Assembly: GCA_963780395.1 (NCBI GenBank)
Contig: CAWABY010000017.1
Span: 333,838-397,837 of the forward strand
DNA from: VGBV01 sp963780395
GTDB lineage: Bacteria; Actinomycetota; Thermoleophilia; Solirubrobacterales; 70-9
Reading direction: 5' to 3'
Length of the DNA stretch: 64,000 bases
Below the pieces are notes generated by a model. That model was not told where the DNA came from. It made no database searches and was given only the letters and a program-made list of their open reading frames with translations. The position numbers were made by a program, and so were the translations under genes. This document shows, in pieces, positions 38,590 to 48,557 of the stretch (position 1 is its first letter; each line of letters starts with the position of its first letter).

Positions 38590-40089
38590 CTAGGCCCCGT
38601 GGGGCTCTCCGCCCCCCGAGTACTCGGAGTACGGGTACCACCACTCCTTGGCGGCGATCTCCGACTCGATGTGGACGTGCTTGGTCTCCTGGAAGGCCTC
38701 GAGGCCCTCGCGGCCGAGCTCCCGTCCCAGGCCCGACTGCTTGAAGCCGCCGAACGGCCCCGCGTCGTTGTCGGTGAGCGGGTCGTTGAACCAGACCGTG
38801 CCGGCCTTGACCTCGCGCATGCAGCGCAGGATCGTCTTGAAGTCCTGGGTATAGATGTTGGCGCCGAGCCCGTAAGGGGTCGAATTGGCCAGCTCGATCG
38901 CCTCGTCGAGGTCCTTGACCGGGACCAGCGGCGCCACCGGCCCGAAGGTCTCCTCGCTCAGCAGCGCGGTCTCGGCGTCGGCGCCGGTGACGACGGCCGG
39001 CGTGTAGAAGTGACCCCGCTCGTTGCCGCCCGAGTCGCCCCCGACCAGCACCTCGGCCCCGGCCGAGACCGCGGCGGAGACCTGAGCCTCGACCTTCGAG
39101 CGCTGGTTCGCCGAGACCATCGGCCCGACGTCGGTGTCGCTGCGCATCGGGTCGCCGATCACCAGGCCCTTGGCGACGTCGACGAAGGCGTTGACGTAGT
39201 CGTCGTAGACGTCGTCCATCACGTAGAAGCGCTCGGAGGAAGTGCAGACCTGGCCGGCGTTGAGGAAGGCGGCCCAGGCGCCACCGCGGGCGGCGACGTC
39301 GAGCTGATCGGCGATGTCGGCGCAGATGATGAAGGGGTCCTTCCCGCCCATCTCGAGGTTGACGCGGGCGACGCGGTCCATGCAGGCGTGGCCGACCTTC
39401 TTGCCGGTCTCGACCGAGCCGGTGAAGGCGACGCCGTCGATGCGCGGGTCCGCGGTGAGCGCGGCGCCCACCTCGCCGGCGCCCGCGACCAGGTTGACGA
39501 CGCCGGCCGGCAGGTGCTCGACGCACGGGGCCAGCATCAGGGTCGAAAGCGGCGTCACCTCCGAGGGCTTGCAGACGGTGGCGTTGCCGGCCGCCAGCGC
39601 GGGGGCAAGCTTCCAGGCCAGCAGCAGCAGCGGGTAGTTCCAGGGCACGATGCAGCCCCAGACGCCGTGCGGCTCCTTCAGCACCATCGCCAGCTGAGTG
39701 GACTCGATGGAGGGGATCACGCGGCCCGCCGAGTCGCGGCCGATCTCGGCGTAGTAGCGGAAGCAGGCGACCACCCAGCTGACCTCGTCACGGTTCTCGA
39801 TCAGCGGCTTGCCGACCTCCAGCGTCATCGTCTCGGCCAGCTCGTCGGCGTGGGACTCGATCCTGTTGGCGACCTCGTGCAGCAGCTCGCCGCGGTCCAC
39901 CGCCGGTGTGCGCATCCACTCCCGTGATGATTCACGGGCGGCGGCGATCGCGGCGCCGAGCTGCTCGTCGCTGGGCGCATTGACGGTGGCAATCGTCTGC
40001 TCGGTGAAGGGGTTCTCGACCTCGATCCCGGCGCCGTCGCCGGCGACGAACTCGCCGCCGATCAGCAGACGTGTCTCCGGGGCCGCCAC
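38590..40089 (-). CDS. Aldehyde dehydrogenase (betaine/aminobutyraldehyde type)
   Basis: Protein of 499 residues with the ALDH fold: WNYPLLLLAWKLAPALAAGN, the catalytic-glutamate motif VNLEMGGKDP and the nucleophile cysteine in NAGQVCTSSERFYV. SGLGRELGREGLEAF is near the C-terminus. The family includes gamma-aminobutyraldehyde and betaine-aldehyde dehydrogenases. Pairing with an amino acid decarboxylase suggests an amine-derived aldehyde substrate. It is divergent from the sigma-factor gene across a structured 416-base gap. Confidence 0.9.
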   Translation of the reverse strand: MAAPETRLLIGGEFVAGDGAGIEVENPFTEQTIATVNAPSDEQLGAAIAAARESSREWMRTPAVDRGELLHEVANRIESHADELAETMTLEVGKPLIENRDEVSWVVACFRYYAEIGRDSAGRVIPSIESTQLAMVLKEPHGVWGCIVPWNYPLLLLAWKLAPALAAGNATVCKPSEVTPLSTLMLAPCVEHLPAGVVNLVAGAGEVGAALTADPRIDGVAFTGSVETGKKVGHACMDRVARVNLEMGGKDPFIICADIADQLDVAARGGAWAAFLNAGQVCTSSERFYVMDDVYDDYVNAFVDVAKGLVIGDPMRSDTDVGPMVSANQRSKVEAQVSAAVSAGAEVLVGGDSGGNERGHFYTPAVVTGADAETALLSEETFGPVAPLVPVKDLDEAIELANSTPYGLGANIYTQDFKTILRCMREVKAGTVWFNDPLTDNDAGPFGGFKQSGLGRELGREGLEAFQETKHVHIESEIAAKEWWYPYSEYSGGGEPHGA

Positions 40090-40505
40090 TGGGCGTGATG
40101 CTATCCGGGGGCCGCGCCAACGGTGGGCGGCGCGTTTGTGCAGATCGGCAGGGCCGCCGAGAGCGCGGCGGGGTGGGGCGGCCAGGGGGAGAAGGAAACC
40201 GACCGCCCAACCCCCCGCCTGCGCCGAGGCAAAGCTCGGCGAAGCGAGGCGTTTATGTGGGCGGGCGCCGGAGTAGGGGGTCTCCGAACGCCCGCCCGCT
40301 GCCTCGACTCATCTGTCGGGTACCCACAGGCCGCGTTCGTAAACCCGTCGGCGAAGTGCCTTTTTTCGAACGACGTGCCGCCGACCCGCTAGCTTTGAAC
40401 CGTGCTTGGGCCTGTCCGAGCACGCCGGGTGACGCAGCCCTTGTCGCACGCCAGGGATGCTTGGGCGGCGCGTCAGCGGATGCTTGCCGGCACACCGCCG
40501 AGCCT
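40090..40505. other. Structured intergenic region without a recognised gene
   Basis: No plausible coding sequence lies in these 416 bases between an aldehyde dehydrogenase (minus) and a sigma factor (plus). The central part has nested and adjacent stems: a 10-of-11-bp stem (40171-40181 with 40203-40213), GCCGAG/CTCGGC (40223-40228, 40235-40240), and CGAGGC/GCCTCG (40245-40250, 40301-40306) enclosing GGGCGGGCG/CGCCCGCCC (40259-40267, 40289-40297). A T6 run follows at 40361-40366. No known riboswitch or ncRNA class was recognised. Confidence 0.5.
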
Positions 40506-41396
40506 ATGACCGAAAAGGCCTCGAGAGAAGAGAACCCGACCCCCTCGCCCGGCGCCGACGAGCAGCTTGCGGACGAGCGGGCGTTGCTGCGGCGCTACGC
40601 CAAGGACCCGACCCCGGCGGTGCGCGAGGAGCTGGTCGAGCGCTTCGTGCCGCTCGCTCGACGCCTCGCCTCGCGCTACGCGGGGGGCGTCGAGCCGTTC
40701 GACGATCTGGTCCAGGTCGCGAGCGTCGGATTGGTCAAGGCGGTCGACCGCTTCGACCCCGAGCGCGGCACCGCCTTCTCGACCTTCGCCGTCCCCACCA
40801 TCCTCGGGGAGTTGAAGCGCCACTTCCGCGACCGCGGCTGGTCGATCCACGTGCCGCGCGAGGTTCAGGAGCGGATCCTCAAGGTGGAGAAAGCCCTGGC
40901 CGAGCTGCCCTCGCGGCTGGGTCGCGCTCCCACCGTCGATGACATCGCCGAGAGGCTGGGCGTCACCGCCGAGCAGGTGCTGGAGGCGATGCACGCCTCG
41001 CAGGGCCATCACGCCGTCTCGCTGGACGCCTCGCCAATGATGGGCGACGGCGAGGAGCCGGCCCCGCTGCGCGAGCGCATCGGCAGCGTGGACATCGGCT
41101 TCGAGACCGTCGAGTACGGGGCCGCGATCGAGGGCGCCCTCTCCGAGATCTCCGAGCGCGACCGCGCGATCCTGCACCTGCGCTTCGCCGAGGATCTGAC
41201 CCAGAGCGAGATCGCCGAGCGGGTGGGCGTCTCCCAGATGCACGTCTCGCGGATCCTCCGCTCCACGCTCGAGATCCTGCGGGGCGCCGTCTACGAGGAC
41301 GAGGACGAAGCCGAGACGCGACGGCGGGGGCTAGCCGGCGACCTCGAACATCGACGTACTCGGCGGTGCTCCCGTCGGGCGCCGTGTCGGTGGTGA
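40506..41396 (+). CDS. SigB/SigF-type RNA polymerase sigma factor
   Basis: Protein of 296 residues as read, start ATG at 40506. Sigma-70 regions are clear: LARRLASRYAGGVEPFDDLVQVASVGLVKAVDRFDPERGTAFSTFAVPTI (region 2, quoted in part), region 3 around VPREVQERILKVEKALAEL, and region 4 ILHLRFAEDLTQSEIAERVGVSQMHVSRILR. It is the stress/general-response group controlled by partner switching. After the natural-looking end (~residue 275) the frame runs on for ~20 residues. Removing one G of the run at 41326-41330 gives a TAG at 41332, so the tail is probably an artefact. Confidence 0.9.
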   Translation: MTEKASREENPTPSPGADEQLADERALLRRYAKDPTPAVREELVERFVPLARRLASRYAGGVEPFDDLVQVASVGLVKAVDRFDPERGTAFSTFAVPTILGELKRHFRDRGWSIHVPREVQERILKVEKALAELPSRLGRAPTVDDIAERLGVTAEQVLEAMHASQGHHAVSLDASPMMGDGEEPAPLRERIGSVDIGFETVEYGAAIEGALSEISERDRAILHLRFAEDLTQSEIAERVGVSQMHVSRILRSTLEILRGAVYEDEDEAETRRRGLAGDLEHRRTRRCSRRAPCRW

Positions 41397-42151
41397 CCTC
41401 CATCGAGTTGGCCAGCGTCCTCAGCGTGCCAGTCCCGTCGGGGATCTCCATCTGAGCCAGGATCCGCTCGCCGCCTCCCTCGACCAGCGGTCCGAGCCGC
41501 ACGTCCAGGGTGCCGTCGCCGTCGGTGATCGCGACCTCGAGCCGGCCGCTGGCGAAGTCGTCGGCGCCGTGGGCGGAAACGGCGTCGCCGATCAGGACTG
41601 TGTCCGCCAGCCGGTCGACTGAGAACTCGGCCCGGGCCGCGAGGGCGCCGATCACCCTGGCCAGGACCGGGCGCACGATCGCGGGGCCGCTGATCTGCAT
41701 CGCCAAGCTCCTCGGCCGCCTCCATGTGCGGGGTCCCGTTGGCGACGGCGGCGGCCGCCAGCTCGAAGCGCATCCTCATCCGGGTGCCCTTGCCGGCTGC
41801 GCCGGAGATCTCGAAGCTGTCCGAGAGCGCGGCGATCAGGGGCAGGCCGAGGCCCAGGGAAAGCTCGTCCCCGACGCCGCTGCTGGGCTGAAAGCCGCTG
41901 CCCTGGTCTTGAACCTCGATCTCGATCGCGTCGTCGCTTGCGCTGGCGGTCACCTCGAGCGGGCCTTCCTCCGCACCCGGGTACGCGTGCAGCACGACGT
42001 TGTTGCAAGCCTCGGTCACGACCGTCTTCAGGTCGTCCACCCGCTGCGTCGGCACTCCCAATGCCTCCCCCAGCCCGGCGACGGCCTGCCTGACCACGAT
42101 CACGTTCTCGGGGCGGGCCGGAAGCGCGAGGTGAAGCTCGCGTTCGCTCAC
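41331..42151 (-). pseudogene. Anti-sigma-factor serine kinase (RsbW-like) with duplicated ATPase-type domain; two frameshifts
   Basis: The first ~145 residues are a complete HATPase_c anti-sigma kinase: VVTEACNNVVLHAYPG (N box), VQDQGSGFQPSS and SLGLGLPLIAALSD. The frame shifts near 41700. In the neighbouring frame a second, weaker ATPase-like module follows (MQISGPAIVRPVLARVIGAL onward, with LRTLANSMEVTTD). Another shift near 41350 leads to a final MFEVAG and stop at 41331. It would bind and phosphorylate the STAS protein encoded upstream, holding the sigma factor. The stop overlaps the repaired sigma-gene stop in CTAG. Confidence 0.75.
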
Positions 42152-42552
42152 GATCCCTTCCCGTCCTGTGCCTGCCGGGCGGCTTCGACCGCGTCGGCCC
42201 TGGTCGGGTGCACGGGCAGCTCGCCGCGCAAGCCGGTGATGTCGAGTACCCGCGAGACGGCTTCCGCGCCGTCTGATTGGGCGACCTCGAAGCCGAGGCC
42301 GTCGGCGGTCGCCCGGCGGCCACCCTCCAGGATCACTCCCAGGATCGAGGAATCGACGAAGCTCGCAGTCGAGAGGTCGATCACTATGGCCCTGCCTTCG
42401 TCTAGTTCGGCATTGAGCCGGTCCCGAAGCTGAGGTGCCGTGCCCAGGTCATGCTCGCCGCTGATCGAAAGTACCGTGATGCCAGTGTCCGTTCGCTCGA
42501 GGCCGATCTCCCCGACTCGCACATCCTTAGAGTTACCTTGCTCGGCGCTCAC
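42148..42552 (-). CDS. STAS-domain anti-anti-sigma factor (RsbV/SpoIIAA-like)
   Basis: Protein of 134 residues with a STAS domain: TVLSISGEHDLGTAPQLRDRL, then AIVIDLSTASFVDSSILGVI, in which Ser69 is the expected phosphorylation site. Unphosphorylated, it captures the anti-sigma kinase and frees the sigma factor. Its stop overlaps the kinase start as ATGA, so the two are translated together in the ratio needed for partner switching. Confidence 0.93.
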   Translation of the reverse strand: MSAEQGNSKDVRVGEIGLERTDTGITVLSISGEHDLGTAPQLRDRLNAELDEGRAIVIDLSTASFVDSSILGVILEGGRRATADGLGFEVAQSDGAEAVSRVLDITGLRGELPVHPTRADAVEAARQAQDGKGS

Positions 42553-42581
42553 TCAAACCTCCGGCCGGAAGGTATCGACCG

Positions 42582-43463
42582 TCAAGCTTCCTGCTCGGGG
42601 CGAACCGAGGCCAGCTGCTCGGCCCGGCGCTGCTGCCACAGGACCAGGGCGATCGCGACCACTGTGAGGGCGAAAAGCATCGTCGCCAGCACGTTGACCT
42701 GGACGGGGATACCCCGCAGGCTCGCTCCGTAGATGTAGAGGGGGAACGTCACCGTGGTGCCCGAGTTGAAGTTGGAGATGACGAAGTCGTCGAGCGAGAG
42801 CGCAAAGGCCAGGAGCGCCGCGGCGACGATTCCCGGCGCGAGCAAGGGGAAGGTGACGAGGCGGAAGGTGGTCAGCGGCTTGGCGCCGAGGTCGGCGGCG
42901 GCCTCCTCGATGCTGCGGTCGAATCCGATCAGGCGCGACCGTACGACCACCACGACGAAGCTGATGCAGAACATGACGTGGGCGATGAAGAGGCTGGTGA
43001 AGCCGAGGTCGACCTTGTAGGTGATGAACAGCGATAGCAGCGCGGCGCCGATCACGATCTCGGGCGTCGCCATCGGCAGGATGATCAGCAGGTTGGTGGC
43101 GCGCCGGCCGAAGAACTGGTGGCGGACCAGCGCCATCGCCATCAGCGTCCCGATCGTGGTCGAGACCAGCATCGTGAGCCCCGCCAGTTGCAGGCTCTTG
43201 ATCATCGAGTCGTTCACGGCCTCGACCGCGAACGCGTCCTTCCAATAGTCGAGGCTGAAGCCGTCCCAGGCGAAGTCCAGCTCGCCCTGCGCGGTTCCGG
43301 TCTCGAACGAGAACAGCGCGATGACCACGATCGGGATCAGCATGTAGGCGACGGCGATGCCGGCGTAGATCAGCAGCGCGTTCCGCCGCAGCCAGGCCCA
43401 GGCGCGGGCGGGCAGCGAGACCGAGGCGGAGCGGACGGGGGCTGTGGTCGTGGCGGCCTCCAT
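42582..43463 (-). CDS. potC: Spermidine/putrescine-type ABC transporter permease (PotC-like)
   Basis: Protein of 293 residues with six membrane helices. The cytoplasmic EAA loop reads EEAAADLGAKPLTTFRLVTF, followed by PLLAPGIVAAALLAFALSLDDF, the PotC pattern. It is the second permease of a four-gene transporter set and lies 3 bases downstream of the potB-like gene. The transported compound, probably a polyamine or related cation, is inferred from family and context. Confidence 0.88.
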   Translation of the reverse strand: MEAATTTAPVRSASVSLPARAWAWLRRNALLIYAGIAVAYMLIPIVVIALFSFETGTAQGELDFAWDGFSLDYWKDAFAVEAVNDSMIKSLQLAGLTMLVSTTIGTLMAMALVRHQFFGRRATNLLIILPMATPEIVIGAALLSLFITYKVDLGFTSLFIAHVMFCISFVVVVVRSRLIGFDRSIEEAAADLGAKPLTTFRLVTFPLLAPGIVAAALLAFALSLDDFVISNFNSGTTVTFPLYIYGASLRGIPVQVNVLATMLFALTVVAIALVLWQQRRAEQLASVRPEQEA

Positions 43464-43466
43464 CGC

Positions 43467-44335
43467 TCAGCGGCGCTCGTCCTCTTCGCCCATGAAGGCC
43501 CCCGATCCGGCCATGCGCAGGTAGATCAGGACGACCACCAGGATCGCGAGCATCATGATGAACGACAGCGCCGCCGCCTCCGGGTAATTCCGCTGCTCGA
43601 GGTAGAGCGATTGGATCACGTTTCCGATCATCGCCGTGCCGGTGCCGCCGAGGATCTCGGCGTTGATGTAGTCGCCGACCGCTGGGATGAACGTGAGCAG
43701 CACCCCGGCGACGATGCCCGGCGCGGTGATGGGCAGGGTCACCCGCAGGAAGGTCTGGGTCGAGGACGCGTAGAGGTCCTTGCCGGCCTCGATCAGGCTG
43801 GTGTCGATGCGCTCCAGGCTGGCGTAGATCGGCAGGATCATGAACGGCAGGAAGTTGTAGGTGAGGCCTGCGATCACGGCGCCGCTCCGGTCGCAAGCAC
43901 CCGGCCGTCCTCGGGCACGAGCTGCAGCGCCTGCAGCACCGAGACGACCGGGCTGTCGTCGGACAGGATCGTCTTCCAGGCGATCGTGCGGATCAGGTAG
44001 GTGGTGAAGAAGGGAGCGACCACCGCGAACAGCAACAGCAGCTTCCAGCGCCCCGCCCGCAGCGCGATCGCGTACGCGAGCGGGTAGGCGATCAGGAGCG
44101 CGATCAGCGTCGCCGTGCCGGCGTAGACGAAGGAGCGAACGAACTGGTCGGTGTTGCCCGAGAGCGCGTCCGAGAAGTTGGAGATCTCGAATGCGGACTG
44201 GAACCCCGTGTTGAAGGTCCCCGTGCGCAGCGCCAGCTCCCCCATGAAGTACATGGGGACGACGAAGAACAGCGCCAGCCAGATCGCGCCTGGGCCGAGC
44301 AGCCCGTACGGGATCAGGCGCCGGCGGATGGTCAT
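43467..44335 (-). pseudogene. potB: Spermidine/putrescine-type ABC transporter permease (PotB-like), one frameshift near 43880
   Basis: Two overlapping reading frames together make one PotB protein of ~289 residues. The first half (from the ATG at 44335) has TM1-TM3 and ends at VLATGAA. The second half resumes at VIAGLTYNFLPFMILPIYASL, with the EAA loop IEAGKDLYASSTQTFLRVTL, and ends at 43467. The break is in a GGCGCC run. The rest of the protein is intact, so an assembly indel is the simplest explanation. Confidence 0.8.
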
Positions 44336-44400
44336 CGAGTCGATGTCATGAGGTCATGACGTTGGTCGATGTCCTTCCACCGGCGCCATCCCCGAATGCC

Positions 44401-45549
44401 CTACTGGGTGATCACGGCCTGGTAGGCCTCGGCCACCTCTTGCACGTCCTCCTCGCTGCCCGGCGGGTTCCGGCTGCGAAGCTGCAGTCAGCCGTGAAAT
44501 CGTCCGGGCGGGCTGACCAGGACGTCTTCGGCCAGATAGGGATCGACCTCCTCGACGCCCTGGACCGGGCTTACGTAGCGGACGAACGCGGAGATGTCGG
44601 CCTGGACCTTCGGGTCGTAGACGAAGTCCGCCCACGCCAGCGCCGCCGCCGTGTTCGGCGCCCCGACCGGGATCACCATGTTGTCCGACCAGATGATGCA
44701 GCCGTCGGTCCGGCATCCGCCAGACGACGTCCTCGTTGGCGATCAGGCTGACGTCGCCCGGACCAGCCGATGGCCGCGACCACGTTCTCGTTGTCCAGGT
44801 CCTGAACGTAGTCGTTGCCGGTGAAGCGACGGAGCTGGCCGTCGTCGACCGCGGCCTGGAGCTTGTCGATCTGCTCGAGCCACTGCTCCGTGGTCGCCTC
44901 GAGCGGGTCGATCCCGTCGGCCTTCAGCATCAGCGGAATCGTGTCGCGCATCTCGGTCAGGACCGTGACCTTGCCCTTGTACTTGGGGTCGAACAGGTCG
45001 TTGACCGACTTGCACGTCTGGCGCCAGCTTCTCGTTCACGAGCAGGCCGGTCATGCCGCTCTGCCACGGGATCGAGAACTTCCGCTCGGGGTCGAACTCC
45101 GGGCTGCGCAGGCTGATCCTTGAGGTTGGCGTCGACGTTGGGCACGTCGGCGTAGTCGATCTCCTGCAGGTAGCCGAGGTCGTACATCTGCTTCGCCATA
45201 TAGTCGGTGACCACGAACATGCTGCGGCCGCCGGACTCGCCCTGGTCCAGCAGGGGCTGGACCTTGCCGAAGAACTCGGCGTTGTCGTTGATGTCCTCGG
45301 TGTAGTTGACGGTGGTGCCCGGGTACTTGGCCTCGAACTCCTCGATCGTGCTGCCCTCGCCCTTGTCGATGTAGCCGACCCAGTTCGAGATGTTGAACTC
45401 GCCCTCGACGGGCGGTCCGGGCTTGGCGACCTCGACGTCGGCATCGCTGCCTCCGCCGACCTCGTCGTCGCCGCCACAGGCGGCGAGCGCGATCGCCGCA
45501 ACCAGCGCGATGCTCGCCGCCAGCAGCGCCCGAAGGCTTCCGTTGATGC

Positions 45550-45553
<4 letters not shown>
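44401..45553 (-). pseudogene. potD: Spermidine/putrescine-binding lipoprotein (PotD-like), multiple frameshifts
   Basis: The GTG at 45553 (GTGA overlap with the ATPase gene) starts a lipoprotein signal ending IALAACGG. PotD-type sequence follows in pieces: FNISNWVGYID, SPEFDPERKFSIPWQSGMTGLL, DLFDPKYKGKVTVLTEMRDT, NDYVQDLDNENVVAAIGWSG, SDNMVIPVGAPNTAAALAWADF, and EEDVQEVAEAYQAVITQ at the end. Joining them needs frame changes near 45115, 45020, 44757, 44715 and two near 44480-44510. This is the most damaged gene in the window; either decay or a local low-quality consensus is possible. Confidence 0.75.
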
Positions 45554-46702
<1,149 letters not shown>

Positions 46703-46746
46703 CTGCTCCTCACGGGAAATCTATCCCCTGGCGCCTTCGGCCGGGA

Positions 46747-48319
46747 TCATCCGGCGCCTCCGGCGACCGCCGGGGCTTCCTCGAGCACCTTCGGGTCGAC
46801 CACCTCGCGCCGGCGCTTGAAGAACGGCTCGCGCTTGTACAGCCTCCAGGCGAACAGCAGCACGAAGCCGATCAGCAGCATCCCGACGCCGATCACCGCC
46901 GGCGGCGCCACGCCGAGCCACTCCTGCCCCGTGTAGGAGTTGGCCGGGTCGGAGAAGTTGAACAGCGCCTTGATGAAGATGTAGCCGAGCAGGACCGCTC
47001 CGATCGCAGGGGCCAGCCCGATGAAGAGGAAATTCTTTGCGGTTTTCGGGATCTCGCGGCGGTAGTAGATGACGCAGGCGAGACCGGTCAACGAGTAGTA
47101 GAAGGCGATCATCAGCCCGAGCGCGGTGAGGCTGTCGAAGAGGAAGTTCTCGCTGATCAGCTTCCCGGGCACGTACCAGGCGGTTGCAAGCGCCCCCACG
47201 GCGACCGTTGAGAACACCGGCGTGAAGAAGCGCTTCGAGACCTCGCCGAAGGCGTCCGGAAATGCCTCGTGACGCGCCATCGAGAGCGAGGTCCTTGCCG
47301 CGGGCAGGATCGTCGTCTGGGTCGATGCGAGCGCCGAGACGACCACCGCCAACAGCACGAGCTTGCCGAGGTCGTCACCGAGCACGCCGGTGGCGTAGGC
47401 CGCGAGAATGCCCTCGTCGTCGTCGAACGCGGCAGCTCCCCCGATCCCCTTCCAGGCCAGCACGGCGGTCGCGACCGCGACGTAGGTGACCAGCAGGATC
47501 ACGGTCGAGATCAGGCCGGCCAGCCCCGGGCGGTTGACGTCGCCGCTGGTCTCCTCGTTCAGGTTGACCGCGCTCTCCCAGCCCCAGTAGATGAAGATGC
47601 CGAGCAGCATCGCGCCGACGAGGTCGCCGGCTTCGGCGCTGAACGGGTTGATGTTGCCCGCGTCGATGTTGAGCGGGTTGAACCAGGCGAGCTGTGGCTC
47701 GAAGGCTGGTGCCCGGACCGTCCCCGGACCAGACCTTGACCAACGCCACCGTCGCGAACAGCAGCAGCGGGATGATCTGGAATCCCATCAGCACCATCTG
47801 CAGCCGCGCCGAGGCCTCGGTCCCGATCACGCAGACCGTGGTCATCGCCGCGATCAGCAGCACCGCCCCGATGACGACCGCGGCCTCGGAGTTGTAGAGG
47901 CCGTCCGCGTCGATCAGGTCGTAGAAGGTGTAGGTGGCGACGTCGGCGAGCGAGCCGACGACCAGGATCCCGGTCATGAACACGGCCCAGCCCGCGATCC
48001 AGCCGGTGTTCGGGCCCATCGCCCGGGTGACCCACGCGAAGGTCGTCCCGCAGTCCTGGTCGGCGCGGTTCAACCAATAGAACGCGGCCGCGATGAAGAA
48101 CATCGGAACGAAGGCCAACAGCAGCGCCGCGGGAGCGAAGAAGCCGGTGATCACGGCGATCGACCCGATCACCGCCGCCAGGGAGTAAGCCGGCGCGGTT
48201 GACGCCAGCGCGACCACGAGTCCCTCCCAGAAGCTGATCGCGTCGGCCTTGAGGCCGTGCTCGCTGACCTGCACCTCGGGTGCGGCGGCCTCGGGGGCCT
48301 TGCCCGCGCTCTGCGCCAT
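46747..48319 (-). pseudogene. APC-family amino acid/polyamine permease, one frameshift near 47700
   Basis: Together ~520 residues with 12-14 membrane helices. The first part (from the ATG at 48319) has the APC start FWEGLVVALASTAPAYSLAAV and helices up to KVWSGDGPGTS. After one shift the second part resumes at FEPQLAWFNPLNIDAG and contains FIYWGWESAVNLNEET and the late helices, ending at 46747. Relatives import amino acids or amines by proton symport. Its position next to the Pot genes and the aminotransferase makes an amine substrate likely. Confidence 0.82.
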
Positions 48320-48440
48320 TCCTCTTCTCTCCTCCTCGTCGATGCTCCGGCCGCTCCGTCCAACGGGCCGACGCCGGGTGGACAGTAAGGCACCGGAGGA
48401 CGCCGGGGCAACCTGCAGATGCCCAAAAATGCGGTTAAAG

Positions 48441-48461
48441 CCTTATACGATCCGTACAAGG
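48441..48461. promoter_or_regulatory. Palindrome between the permease and aminotransferase operons (probable regulator site)
   Basis: CCTTATACG-ATC-CGTACAAGG: 9-bp arms with one mismatch. It lies in the 238-base gap between the divergent APC permease and aminotransferase genes and is AT-richer than its surroundings. The PucR regulator encoded two genes downstream is the natural candidate binder. Confidence 0.55.
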
Positions 48462-48557
48462 CCTTTTCGCAACCTTGACCTAAATCTCGCTTGCGGGGAA
48501 GGCTTCGCGTCTCTACGTTTGTGCGAAGCGTCGAAGCGGAAGAAGGAGGTAGAGGAG

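Noticed and set aside
37150..39927. A 925-codon open frame on the plus strand
   Set aside because: It lies antisense to the decarboxylase and aldehyde dehydrogenase genes, both with complete motifs; it is a compositional shadow.
40350..40366. GGC-GAAGT-GCC followed by T6 as a Rho-independent terminator
   Set aside because: The stem is only 3 bp, too weak on its own; kept only as part of the structured-region observation.
40090..40505. A known riboswitch, RNase P RNA, tmRNA or SRP RNA in the long gap
   Set aside because: None of the consensus blocks I know for cobalamin, TPP, FMN, SAM, glycine, ydaO, c-di-GMP or ZTP riboswitches, or for those three RNAs, is present.
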